DNA of 64,000 bases from an uncultured Clostridia bacterium (GTDB taxonomy: Bacteria; Bacillota; Clostridia; UMGS1883), in the NCBI GenBank assembly GCA_947626145.1, contig CANQRB010000002.1, positions 340,465 through 404,464 of the forward strand. Direction: 5' to 3'. The position numbers and the translations under genes were made by a program. Below the pieces are notes generated by a model. It was not told where the DNA came from, did no database searches, and saw only the letters and a list, made by a program, of their open reading frames with translations. Shown here one piece after another: positions 16,944 to 24,726 of this stretch (positions within the stretch are counted from its first letter, which is position 1; each line of letters begins with the position of its first letter).

Positions 16944-18208
16944 GAATTGATACTGGATTGGTTTTAGGTATTCTGCTGGAATATCTGCTTATGTTATACT
17001 TTGCAAATACCACCTTCTATCCAAAGACAGGCTATATTAAAAGCGGAGTTATTTCTTTTGCCGGTTATGCCATACTTTTTGCCGTAAACACGGCCGGATA
17101 TCCGGCTGTGGCAATAACGGTGTTTTTTATAATTAACTATTTGTGCATAATATTGGGATATAATGTCAATTCAAAGACGGCGGTGTACAGCAGTCTGTTG
17201 TTGGATGTTCTGTCAGTTATAAGTGAATATGTTGTCCTCATTATAATGAAAATAAGTTATAATTTTACCGCTCCGACAGTCATCTCTCCGCATCAATCTT
17301 TTGTGCTTACCGTAACAAGTAAGTTGATTTACTTTGTCTGCCTTGTTCTTATAAAGAAGATCAGGAAAAAGCAAAAAAACTCCGATGATGATGAACCGCT
17401 TTTATTATTGGTTCTGGTGCCGATTACCACAATAATTTGTCTAACTGTAATGATGCACATGGATGTAGAGATAAAAGCTTTTGAGGTAATTTGTATATCT
17501 ATGCTGATAATGAATATAATGGTATTTGCTGTAGATGAGATTATCAGATTGAGAAACAGGGAATTAAAGTTTCTTCGGGAGGAAAACAGCAAAAATCAGC
17601 TTTACGCGGCAGAATGTGGATTTATTTCCGCTCAATACGAGAGTATACATATTTTAAAGCACGATTTAAAGAAGCATCTTGGCATTTTAAAGGAGCTGAT
17701 AAAAACAAACTCTCAGGAAGCGCAGGCATATATACAGCATTTATTGAAGGAACAAAGCGAAATAAATTATGAGAAATATACAAATAATGCCGTTTTAAAT
17801 ATTCTGTTGTCACAAAAGCTGCAGGAGTGTAAAGACAAGGAGATAAAACTGCAAATTACTGTAAAATACAGCAAATATGATTTTTTGTCCGATGTTGACA
17901 CGGTGGCAATATTTTCAAACCTTATTGACAACGCCATAGAATCGTGCGAACGCTCTGACGAAAAAAGCATTTTCATTGATTTGTATGCCGCAAACAACAT
18001 ATTTCCGTCGGTCAAAATTGAGAACAGCGCGGACTCTGCGCCTGTAATTCTCAACAATGTATTCAGAACGCAAAAAGAACATGGGGAACTCCATGGCTTT
18101 GGAATTAAAAGTATAAATAAAGCAATAAAGAAATATAAAGGAAACTTGTTTTTTTCTTATGACGATAAAAATAAGTTCTTTAGAATGGTGATAATACTAA
18201 ATACGTAG
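16940..18208 (+). CDS. GHKL-type sensor histidine kinase (AgrC-like)
   Basis: The protein has 422 residues. About six membrane helices occupy residues 5-205, followed by a dimerisation segment with phospho-acceptor H241 (LKHDLKKHLG) and a GHKL ATPase domain with N box (IFSNLIDNAIESCE) and G box (HGFGIKSINKAI). GGAGG precedes the start. It should phosphorylate the overlapping LytTR regulator. AgrC-like kinases usually sense cyclic peptides made by AgrB/AgrD; neither gene lies in the flanking intergenic regions, so its ligand is unknown and it may be an orphan pair. Confidence 0.9.
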   Translation: MRIDTGLVLGILLEYLLMLYFANTTFYPKTGYIKSGVISFAGYAILFAVNTAGYPAVAITVFFIINYLCIILGYNVNSKTAVYSSLLLDVLSVISEYVVLIIMKISYNFTAPTVISPHQSFVLTVTSKLIYFVCLVLIKKIRKKQKNSDDDEPLLLLVLVPITTIICLTVMMHMDVEIKAFEVICISMLIMNIMVFAVDEIIRLRNRELKFLREENSKNQLYAAECGFISAQYESIHILKHDLKKHLGILKELIKTNSQEAQAYIQHLLKEQSEINYEKYTNNAVLNILLSQKLQECKDKEIKLQITVKYSKYDFLSDVDTVAIFSNLIDNAIESCERSDEKSIFIDLYAANNIFPSVKIENSADSAPVILNNVFRTQKEHGELHGFGIKSINKAIKKYKGNLFFSYDDKNKFFRMVIILNT

Positions 18209-18285
18209 AGGCCGTAAAAAATGGCGCAGACCGTTCAAGGGACAGAAGTCTTTAATTAAGGCAAATTTATGTATTGATGTGGAAT

Positions 18286-18320
18286 AACCGCCTTTTTACA
18301 AAAAGACGGTTTTTCTTTTT
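18286..18320 (+). terminator. Intrinsic terminator after the kinase gene
   Basis: AACCG and CTTTTT pair with AAAAAG and CGGTT around a two-base loop, followed by TTTTCTTTTT. Confidence 0.8.
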
Positions 18321-18352
18321 ATAAACCCCTTTTGCCGGCCCTGAAATAGGGC

Positions 18353-18381
18353 TTGCTTTTTTGCAGAATATGTGGTATAAT
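18353..18381 (+). promoter_or_regulatory. Sigma-A promoter of the tgt operon
   Basis: TTGCTT (18353-18358), a 17-bp spacer that includes an extended -10 TGG, then TATAAT (18376-18381). Confidence 0.8.
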
Positions 18382-18425
18382 CTGTTATAAATAAATTACG
18401 GTTTTATCTCATAAGGAGATTTTTT

Positions 18426-19556
18426 ATGTTTAAACTGCTAACGACAGAGGGCCGGGCCCGCAGGGGCACATTTGAGACGGTTCACGGCACGGTACAGACT
18501 CCGGTGTTCATGAATGTGGGCACCTCCGCCGCCATAAAGGGGGCCGTGTCCACCTTGGATCTGAAAGAGGTGGGCTGTCAGGTGGAGCTGTCCAACACAT
18601 ACCACCTTCACGTCCGGCCCGGCGACGATCTTATCCGGGATATGGGCGGTCTGCACAAATTCATGAACTGGGACAGGCCCATCCTCACCGACAGCGGCGG
18701 CTTCCAGGTCTTTTCGCTGGCCTCTCTGCGTAAAATAACCGAGGAGGGGGTCAGCTTTCAGAGCCATGTGGACGGTCGGCACATATTCATGGGACCGGAG
18801 GAAAGTATGCGAATACAGTCAAATCTGGCCTCCACCATCGCCATGGCCTTTGACGAGTGTATCGAGAACCCTTCTCCCTACGATTACGTAAAAAAGAGCT
18901 GCGACCGCACCTACCGCTGGCTGGAGCGGTGCAAGGCCGAGCTGACCCGGCTCAACTCCATGCCGGAGACCATAAATAAAAATCAGATGCTGTTCGGCAT
19001 AAATCAGGGCGGAACCTACGACGACCTGCGCGTTGAGCACATGGATAAGATCGCCGCGCTGGATCTGGACGGCTACGCCATCGGCGGCCTTGCCGTGGGG
19101 GAGAGCGCCGAGGAGATGTACCATATCATAGACGTTGTGGAGCCTCATATGCCCAAGGATAAGCCCCGGTACCTTATGGGCGTCGGCACGCCTCAGAACA
19201 TCCTTGAGGCCGTGGAGCGGGGCGTTGACTTTTTCGACTGTGTGATAACCAGCCGCAACGCCCGTCACGCCAACCTTTTCACTGACGTGGGCGTGCTCAA
19301 CCTCAACAACAACAAGTTCGCCCGGGACGGGCGGCCCCTTCAGGAGGACTGCCAATGCCCGGCCTGCCGGAATTACAGCCGGTCATATATCCGCCACCTC
19401 ATAAAGGCCAGGGAAATGCTTGGTATGCGGCTTTGCGTTCTCCACAATCTGTACTTCTACAACGACCTTATGGCAAAAATCCGTTCCGCCGTCGAGGCCG
19501 GCGACTTCGCCCGCATGAAGGCCGAAATGCTGCCAAAGCTTAATCAGAGGGTGTGA
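18426..19556 (+). CDS. tgt: tRNA-guanine transglycosylase
   Basis: The protein has 376 residues, full length for bacterial TGT. It exchanges guanine 34 of GUN-anticodon tRNAs for a queuine precursor. Signatures: the catalytic Asp in LTDSGGFQVFSL (88-99), 'GINQGGTYDDLR', 'GYAIGGLAVGE', 'TSRNARHANLFT', and the zinc site 'CQCPACRNYSRSYIRHL' near the C terminus. TAAGGAG precedes the start. It begins a unit with a pseudouridine synthase 3 bp downstream, both RNA-modification enzymes. No other queuosine genes are in the window. Confidence 0.96.
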   Translation: MFKLLTTEGRARRGTFETVHGTVQTPVFMNVGTSAAIKGAVSTLDLKEVGCQVELSNTYHLHVRPGDDLIRDMGGLHKFMNWDRPILTDSGGFQVFSLASLRKITEEGVSFQSHVDGRHIFMGPEESMRIQSNLASTIAMAFDECIENPSPYDYVKKSCDRTYRWLERCKAELTRLNSMPETINKNQMLFGINQGGTYDDLRVEHMDKIAALDLDGYAIGGLAVGESAEEMYHIIDVVEPHMPKDKPRYLMGVGTPQNILEAVERGVDFFDCVITSRNARHANLFTDVGVLNLNNNKFARDGRPLQEDCQCPACRNYSRSYIRHLIKAREMLGMRLCVLHNLYFYNDLMAKIRSAVEAGDFARMKAEMLPKLNQRV

Positions 19557-19559
19557 GCC

Positions 19560-20426
19560 ATGCTGCGCTTTAAAATCACCAAAAATGACGCCGGGCTCAA
19601 GGCCGTCCGCTTCCTCGCGAAGGCCACCGCCGCTCCCTCATCTTTGATTTACAAGACATTCCGTAAAAAAGATGTGAAAATAAACGGAAAATGGATAAAG
19701 GAGGACTATATCCTCAGTGAGGGCGAGGAGCTGACCACCTATATAAGCGGCGAATTTGTCAACCGTGCGGAAAAAATCGATCCCGGCCTCATGCCGGAGG
19801 TGGTGTACGAGGACGAAAACCTTGTGGTGATGAATAAGCCCGCCGGCCTTAAGTCCCAGCCGGACAAGGCGGGGGAGGACGCCCTAAGCAGCCGCCTCAA
19901 GGCTTACCTCGCCGCCAGGGGCGAATACGACCCGGCGGCGGAGAGCGCCTTTTCTCCGGCGATATGCAACCGTCTTGACCGGAACACCGACGGCCTTGTC
20001 ATAGGGGCCAAAAACGCCGCCGCCCTGCGTGAGATGAACCTCGCCATAAGGGAGCGGCGTGTGCGTAAGCTCTACCGCTGCATAACCGAAGGAGTGCCGA
20101 AGGAAAAAACGGCCACGCTGACCTCAACCATACAAAAGGACGAAAAAACCAACAAAAGCACCGTGGGCCGGGGCGGCAAGGCCGTATCTCTGACCTATCG
20201 GGTGACGGATGTCCAAGGGAACCGCGCCTGGCTGGAGGTGGAGCTTCACACCGGCCGCAGCCACCAGATAAGGGCTCAGCTTGCGGCCATCGGCTGCCCC
20301 ATAGCGGGGGACGTCAAGTACGGAGCCCGCACCGGAGGTGGCCAGCGGCTGACGGCCTTTCGGCTGGAGTTTCACATTACCGAAGGAATACTGTCGTACC
20401 TCAACGGCAAAACAGTTGAAATATAA
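19560..20426 (+). CDS. RluA-family pseudouridine synthase
   Basis: The protein has 288 residues. An S4-like N terminus (about 10-65, 'SSLIYKTFRKKDVKINGKWI') precedes the RluA catalytic domain, with 'VVYEDENLVVMNKPAGL', the catalytic Asp D140 in NRLDRNTDGLVIGAK, and 'LHTGRSHQIRAQLA'. It isomerises uridine to pseudouridine in rRNA or tRNA; which site cannot be told. It starts 3 bp after tgt and is probably co-transcribed. Confidence 0.92.
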   Translation: MLRFKITKNDAGLKAVRFLAKATAAPSSLIYKTFRKKDVKINGKWIKEDYILSEGEELTTYISGEFVNRAEKIDPGLMPEVVYEDENLVVMNKPAGLKSQPDKAGEDALSSRLKAYLAARGEYDPAAESAFSPAICNRLDRNTDGLVIGAKNAAALREMNLAIRERRVRKLYRCITEGVPKEKTATLTSTIQKDEKTNKSTVGRGGKAVSLTYRVTDVQGNRAWLEVELHTGRSHQIRAQLAAIGCPIAGDVKYGARTGGGQRLTAFRLEFHITEGILSYLNGKTVEI

Positions 20427-20441
20427 GAGGAGGAAACCGAA

Positions 20442-21215
20442 TTGCCATTTATTAACGGATATTATCTGCCCTATTGGGTGCTGTTTTTCTTTATCTACTG
20501 TTTCCTGGGCTGGTGCATCGAAAGCGCCATCGTGTCGCTGGACACGAAAAAGCTCACCAACCGGGGCTTCCTTCGGGGGCCCTTCCTGCCCATATACGGC
20601 TTCGGCGCGCTGACAATAATTTTCTGCACCATGCCGGTCAGGGACAATATTTTCCTCTGCTACATAGTGGGCGTCGTGGCCTGCACCGCTTTGGAATACG
20701 TCTGCGCCGTGATAATGGAAAGTATATTCAAAACTAAATACTGGGATTATACCGGACATTTCATGAATTTTCAGGGACGCATCTGTCTGGTCAGCTCCCT
20801 GTTCTGGGGAGTGCTGACCCTGCTGGTCATCCACGTCATTCACGAACCCATCTCGGGCTTTGTCACCGGCAAAATGAGGCTGGCGCTTACGACCGTCATT
20901 GACGTGATTTTGCTTGTGATACTCAACGTTGACCTGTACATATCCGCCCGCGCGGCTTTCGACCTGAACAAGGCCGCCGCCAGGCTGGAGGAGCTGGGCG
21001 TTCAGCTGGAGCTGGCGAAGATGGAGCTGCGGGACGCCGTGGAGGAGAAGGCTCAGGAGCTGGAGGAGCGTGTCAACAGCCTTTCCGCCGGTCGGGAGGA
21101 GCTTGCCGCACGGCTGCGGCTTGGTGTGCGCAGCCTTGTAAGGGGCAATCCCACCGCCGTACACAAGCGCTTTGAAAAGGGCTTTGAGGAACTGCGTGAA
21201 ATAATAAAGAAATAG
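20442..21215 (+). CDS. Putative membrane protein, PF06541-like (putative ABC-transporter type IV)
   Basis: The protein has 257 residues with four to five membrane segments in the first 160, including the family hallmarks 'FLGWCIESAIVSL', 'RGFLRGPFLPIYGFGAL' and 'ALEYVCAVIMESIFKTKYWDYTGHFMNFQGRICLVSSLFWG'-type motifs (split here by position, residues about 75-120). A long charged coiled coil covers about 165-255. The start is TTG at 20442, 15 bp after the preceding stop, with GAGGAGG in front. The family name implies transport, but no activity is established and a structural or scaffold role is equally possible. Confidence 0.8.
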   Translation: MPFINGYYLPYWVLFFFIYCFLGWCIESAIVSLDTKKLTNRGFLRGPFLPIYGFGALTIIFCTMPVRDNIFLCYIVGVVACTALEYVCAVIMESIFKTKYWDYTGHFMNFQGRICLVSSLFWGVLTLLVIHVIHEPISGFVTGKMRLALTTVIDVILLVILNVDLYISARAAFDLNKAAARLEELGVQLELAKMELRDAVEEKAQELEERVNSLSAGREELAARLRLGVRSLVRGNPTAVHKRFEKGFEELREIIKK

Positions 21216-21335
21216 CTCTTGTAAAGGCAATAAAGTATAGGCAATACCGTACAAAGACCGTCGGCGGATTTTGTGCGGTATTGCCTTTAATTTTTGTGTA
21301 TAATATACAAATCTGAAAAAATTTTAAAATTAGTA

Positions 21336-21366
21336 TTGACAAATTAAATTAGTTATGTTAAACTAA
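21336..21366 (+). promoter_or_regulatory. feo promoter with an overlapping DtxR/MntR-like dyad
   Basis: TTGACA (21336-21341), a 17-bp spacer, TAAACT (21359-21364). The dyad TTAGTT-N6-AACTAA (21349-21366) covers the spacer and -10 box, where a repressor would block polymerase. TTAG/CTAA half-sites fit DtxR/IdeR-family iron regulators; assignment to that family is inference. Confidence 0.7.
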
Positions 21367-21403
21367 TTCTTGTAATTAAAACTAACACGAGGAGTTGAGA
21401 GCT

Positions 21404-21613
21404 ATGCCCTTGTTGATGTTGGGTTCGGGAGTGAAAAAACACATTGTGAAAATCAGCGGCAAGGATAAGGTGCGCCGGTTTCTGGAAAGTCTGGGCTTCG
21501 TTGAGGGAGCGGAGGTAAGCGTCGTCTCGGAAATGGCCGGGAACGTTATCGTCAACGTCAAGGAGTCCCGAGTCGCGCTGGACAGAGATCTGGCTAAATG
21601 TATAATTGTATGA
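21404..21613 (+). CDS. feoA: FeoA-type ferrous iron transport protein (first copy)
   Basis: The protein has 69 residues with the SH3-like FeoA fold ('KVRRFLESLGFVEGAEVSVVSEMAGNVIVNVKESRVALDRDLAKCIIV'-type pattern over residues 22-69). The ATG at 21404 sits 9 bp after GAGGAG and is preferred over a TTG at 21395. FeoA is a small cytoplasmic partner of FeoB. Two tandem feoA genes before feoB are common in Clostridia and may form a heteromer. Confidence 0.88.
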   Translation: MPLLMLGSGVKKHIVKISGKDKVRRFLESLGFVEGAEVSVVSEMAGNVIVNVKESRVALDRDLAKCIIV

Positions 21614-21631
21614 TTTGGAGGAGGTTTTGAT

Positions 21632-21853
21632 ATGAAAACGCTTAGAGATGCCGGTATAGGCGAGACCGTCACCGTGACGAAGGTGGGCGGCGAGGGCGCC
21701 GTCAAGCGCCGCATTATGGACATGGGCATAACCCGTGGCGTTCAGATTTACGTCCGCAAGGTGGCTCCCTTGGGCGACCCGGTGGAGGTCAACGTCCGCG
21801 GCTATGAGCTTTCGCTCCGTAAGGCTGACGCCGAGAATATTTTGGTAGGTTAA
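21632..21853 (+). CDS. feoA: FeoA-type ferrous iron transport protein (second copy)
   Basis: The protein has 73 residues; 'MKTLRDAGIGETVTVTKVGG', 'RRIMDMGITRGVQIYVRKVAPLGDP' and 'YELSLRKADAENI' are typical of FeoA. GGAGGAGG lies just upstream. It differs more from the first copy than a recent duplicate would. It belongs to the feo operon, 18 bp after the first feoA. Confidence 0.93.
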   Translation: MKTLRDAGIGETVTVTKVGGEGAVKRRIMDMGITRGVQIYVRKVAPLGDPVEVNVRGYELSLRKADAENILVG

Positions 21854-21866
21854 TTTTTTTGAAGAT

Positions 21867-21903
21867 AAGTTAGTTTAATATAATCTAAATAAATTAAACT
21901 AAC
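21867..21903. promoter_or_regulatory. Second iron-operator-like dyad before feoB
   Basis: Perfect 12-bp arms AGTTAGTTTAAT (21867-21878) and ATTAAACTAACT (21892-21903) share the TTAGTT/AACTAA half-sites of the dyad before feoA. A TATAAT at 21878-21883 lies in it with only a weak -35 box, so feoB may have its own regulated promoter. No T-run follows, which argues against a terminator. Confidence 0.6.
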
Positions 21904-21947
21904 TATATATTACCCACTGCGAAAAATAAAATGAGGAGGAGTTTACA

Positions 21948-24368
21948 ATGGCTTTGACCATAGCCCTTGCGGGCAATCCGAACAGCGGCAAGACCACCCT
22001 GTTCAACGCGCTGACCGGCGCCAACCAGTTCGTCGGCAACTGGCCCGGCGTCACTGTGGAAAAAAAGGAGGGCCGGCTGAAGGGGGAGAAGGACGTCACG
22101 ATTATGGATCTGCCCGGTATTTATTCCCTTTCGCCCTACACCCTTGAGGAGGTAGTGGCCCGGAATTATCTCATTAACGAGAAGCCTGACGCCATAATCA
22201 ATATAGTTGACGGCACCAATCTGGAGCGCAACCTCTACCTGACCACCCAGATAATGGAGCCGGGTATACCCGTGGTTATGGCGATAAACATGACGGACAT
22301 CGTCGAAAAACGGGGGGACAAAATCGACGCCAAAAAGCTGGGCGAAAAGCTGGGCTGCACCGTCATTCCCATTTCCGCCCTGAAGGGTACAAATATCGAC
22401 AAGGTTACCGAAAAGGCCGTCTCTCTGGCACGTAACAAGACCAAGACCCCGGCGGTTCACAGCTTTGACAAGAAGGTGGAGGGTTATCTGGACGAGATAG
22501 AAAAGCGTTTAACCTCCGTGCCAACCGAGCAAAAACGGTTTTACGCCGTCAAGCTCTTTGAGCGGGACGACAAGGTGGACGTCAAGGCCAGCGTTTCCGA
22601 CATAATAGCCAAGGCCGAAAAAGAAATGGACGATGACAGCGAGAGCATCATCACCAACGAGCGCTATAACTACATAGCCTCCATAATAGACAGCTGCTAC
22701 ACTAAAAAGAACAGGGAAAAACTCAGTGTTTCCGATAAGATAGACAAAATCGTCACCAACCGCGTTCTGGCTCTGCCAATTTTTGCCGTGGTAATGTTCA
22801 TTGTGTACTTTGTGTCGGTTACCACTGTGGGTACTTATGTGACGGATTGGACAAACGACGGTCTTTTCGGCGACGGCTGGTTCATGTTTGGCCGTGGCCG
22901 CGCCGCCTTTGACGAGGCCTCAGAGGAGTTCGCATCCTCCGACGCGATTATAGCCGCCTTTGAAGCCGCCGCAGCCGAGGCGGGCTTTGAGGACGCCTCT
23001 CAGGCTGTGGATGTCACCGCTGAGGTTGACGTTTACGACGAGGAGGGCAGCGTCGAGGTAATCCCCGTTGACCACGCCGCATATATGGCCGAGACGGCCA
23101 AGGGCCTTGAAGAGCCCGACCCCGCCGATTACGGCCCCTGGGTGCCGGGCGTACCGGTGATAATCGAAAAGGGCCTGACTGCGGTGGGCTGCGCCGACTG
23201 GCTCCAAAGCCTGATACTGGACGGCATTGTGGCCGGTGTGGGAGCGGTGCTGGGCTTCGTGCCCCAGATGCTGGTGCTGTTCATCTTCCTGGCCTTCCTC
23301 GAGGGCTGCGGCTATATGGCGAGAATAGCCTTCATAATGGACAGGATATTCCGCCGCTTCGGTCTGTCGGGCAAGTCCTTTATACCAATGCTCATCGGCA
23401 GCGGCTGCGGAGTTCCCGGCGTCATGGCCTCGAGAACCATCGAGAACGAGCGTGACCGCCGCATGACCATAATGACCACCACATTTATTCCCTGCGGAGC
23501 TAAGCTCCCCATCATTGCCCTTATTGCCGGCGCATTGTTCAACAACGCGGGTTGGGTAGGCGCCAGCGCCTATTTTATCGGCGTGGCGGCGATAATAGTC
23601 TCCGGCATAATCCTTAAAAAGACAAAAATGTTCTCCGGCGATCCCGCCCCCTTTGTTATGGAGCTCCCCAGCTATCACATGCCAACCGTTGGCAGCATAC
23701 TCCGCAGTATGTGGGAGCGGGGCTGGTCCTTCATCAAAAAGGCCGGCACCATCATTCTGATTTCCACAATTTTCGTGTGGTTCACCTCCAACTACGGCTT
23801 TACCGAAAGCGGCTTCGGCGCCGTTGACGAGATGGGCAGCCAAAGCATACTGGGCATAATCGGCGGTGCCGTGGCCTGGATATTCAACCCCCTCGGCTGG
23901 GGTGACTGGAGAGCGGCCGTGGCGGCCGTTACCGGACTTGTCGCCAAGGAGAACGTGGTCGGCACCTTTGGAATTCTCTACGGGGCCGAGGTGGCCACCG
24001 AGAGCGGCGCCGAGATATGGAGCGCCATCCGTGACGGCTTCAATGCTTCGGCGGCGGGCTTCGGCGGACTTGCGGCCTACTCCTTCCTGATATTCAATCT
24101 GCTTTGCGCCCCCTGCTTCGCGGCTATCGGCGCCATCAAGCGGGAAATGAACAGCGCCAAATGGACCTGGTTCGCCATCGGTTATCAGTGCGTGTTTGCC
24201 TATCTTGTTTCCCTCTGCGTGTTCCAGATCGGCAAAGTAGTTTCCGGCGGAGGCTTCGGCATAGGCACCTTCGCGGCGGTTATAGTGATAGCGCTGTTTG
24301 CTTTCCTGCTTTTCAGAAAAAACAGTTTTGAGCAAAACAGGCTTGACAACCGTGCTTTTGTGCGGTAA
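21948..24368 (+). CDS. feoB: FeoB ferrous iron transporter
   Basis: The protein has 806 residues. The N-terminal G protein has G1 GNPNSGKTT (9-17), G3 DLPG (54-57) and G4 NMTD (114-117). The membrane part carries the Gate motifs 'GCGVPGVMASRTIENERDRR' and 'FIPCGAKLPIIALI'. It imports Fe2+ across the cell membrane. Between the first and second membrane segments there is an extra alanine- and acid-rich stretch of about 85 residues (roughly 310-395), uncommonly long for this loop. GAGGAGG precedes the start. Confidence 0.95.
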   Translation: MALTIALAGNPNSGKTTLFNALTGANQFVGNWPGVTVEKKEGRLKGEKDVTIMDLPGIYSLSPYTLEEVVARNYLINEKPDAIINIVDGTNLERNLYLTTQIMEPGIPVVMAINMTDIVEKRGDKIDAKKLGEKLGCTVIPISALKGTNIDKVTEKAVSLARNKTKTPAVHSFDKKVEGYLDEIEKRLTSVPTEQKRFYAVKLFERDDKVDVKASVSDIIAKAEKEMDDDSESIITNERYNYIASIIDSCYTKKNREKLSVSDKIDKIVTNRVLALPIFAVVMFIVYFVSVTTVGTYVTDWTNDGLFGDGWFMFGRGRAAFDEASEEFASSDAIIAAFEAAAAEAGFEDASQAVDVTAEVDVYDEEGSVEVIPVDHAAYMAETAKGLEEPDPADYGPWVPGVPVIIEKGLTAVGCADWLQSLILDGIVAGVGAVLGFVPQMLVLFIFLAFLEGCGYMARIAFIMDRIFRRFGLSGKSFIPMLIGSGCGVPGVMASRTIENERDRRMTIMTTTFIPCGAKLPIIALIAGALFNNAGWVGASAYFIGVAAIIVSGIILKKTKMFSGDPAPFVMELPSYHMPTVGSILRSMWERGWSFIKKAGTIILISTIFVWFTSNYGFTESGFGAVDEMGSQSILGIIGGAVAWIFNPLGWGDWRAAVAAVTGLVAKENVVGTFGILYGAEVATESGAEIWSAIRDGFNASAAGFGGLAAYSFLIFNLLCAPCFAAIGAIKREMNSAKWTWFAIGYQCVFAYLVSLCVFQIGKVVSGGGFGIGTFAAVIVIALFAFLLFRKNSFEQNRLDNRAFVR

Positions 24369-24391
24369 AATAAGTACAGGAGATGTTCTGT

Positions 24392-24562
24392 ATGGGTACG
24401 GTCTTAGTATTGATAATATTGGCGGCGCTGGTGGGGCTGGCGGTGTTCAGCCTTGTGCGGAAGCGTAAGTCCGGCGGCTCCTGCGGCTGCGGGTGCGGCT
24501 GCGGAGGCTGCGCCATGGCCGATGCCTGCCGCCAAAAGCGCGGCGATACTGCGGCAAAATAG
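24392..24562 (+). CDS. FeoB-associated Cys-rich membrane protein
   Basis: The protein has 56 residues: one N-terminal membrane helix (VLVLIILAALVGLAVFSLV), a basic stretch (RKRK), and a cluster of six cysteines including CGCGCGCGGC (31-40). It matches the FeoB-associated cysteine-rich family (PF12669) in size, order and place, 23 bp after feoB with AGGAGA in front. A role in stabilising FeoB or handling iron is proposed for the family. Confidence 0.88.
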   Translation: MGTVLVLIILAALVGLAVFSLVRKRKSGGSCGCGCGCGGCAMADACRQKRGDTAAK

Positions 24563-24584
24563 ACTCTGAAAATCGTATACGCTT

Positions 24585-24610
24585 ACGGCGGCATCACCCG
24601 ATGCCGCCGT
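24585..24610 (+). terminator. Strong hairpin after the feo operon
   Basis: A perfect 11-bp stem, ACGGCGGCATC with GATGCCGCCGT, around ACCC. There is no real T-run, so it may act as a terminator with help or as an mRNA stabiliser. Confidence 0.6.
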
Positions 24611-24616
24611 TAAACG

Positions 24617-24645
24617 TTTACAGCGGCAATAATATATAAAATAAT
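24617..24645 (+). promoter_or_regulatory. Probable promoter of the sigma-fusion gene
   Basis: TTTACA (24617-24622), a 17-bp spacer, AATAAT (24640-24645), about 80 bp before the start codon. Confidence 0.55.
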
Positions 24646-24726
24646 ATGTTGCATATTTTACCCAACCTTTTTTACTCTTTCCATGTCTAATTTATGAAAG
24701 CTTTCAAAAACGAAAGGATGATGAGA

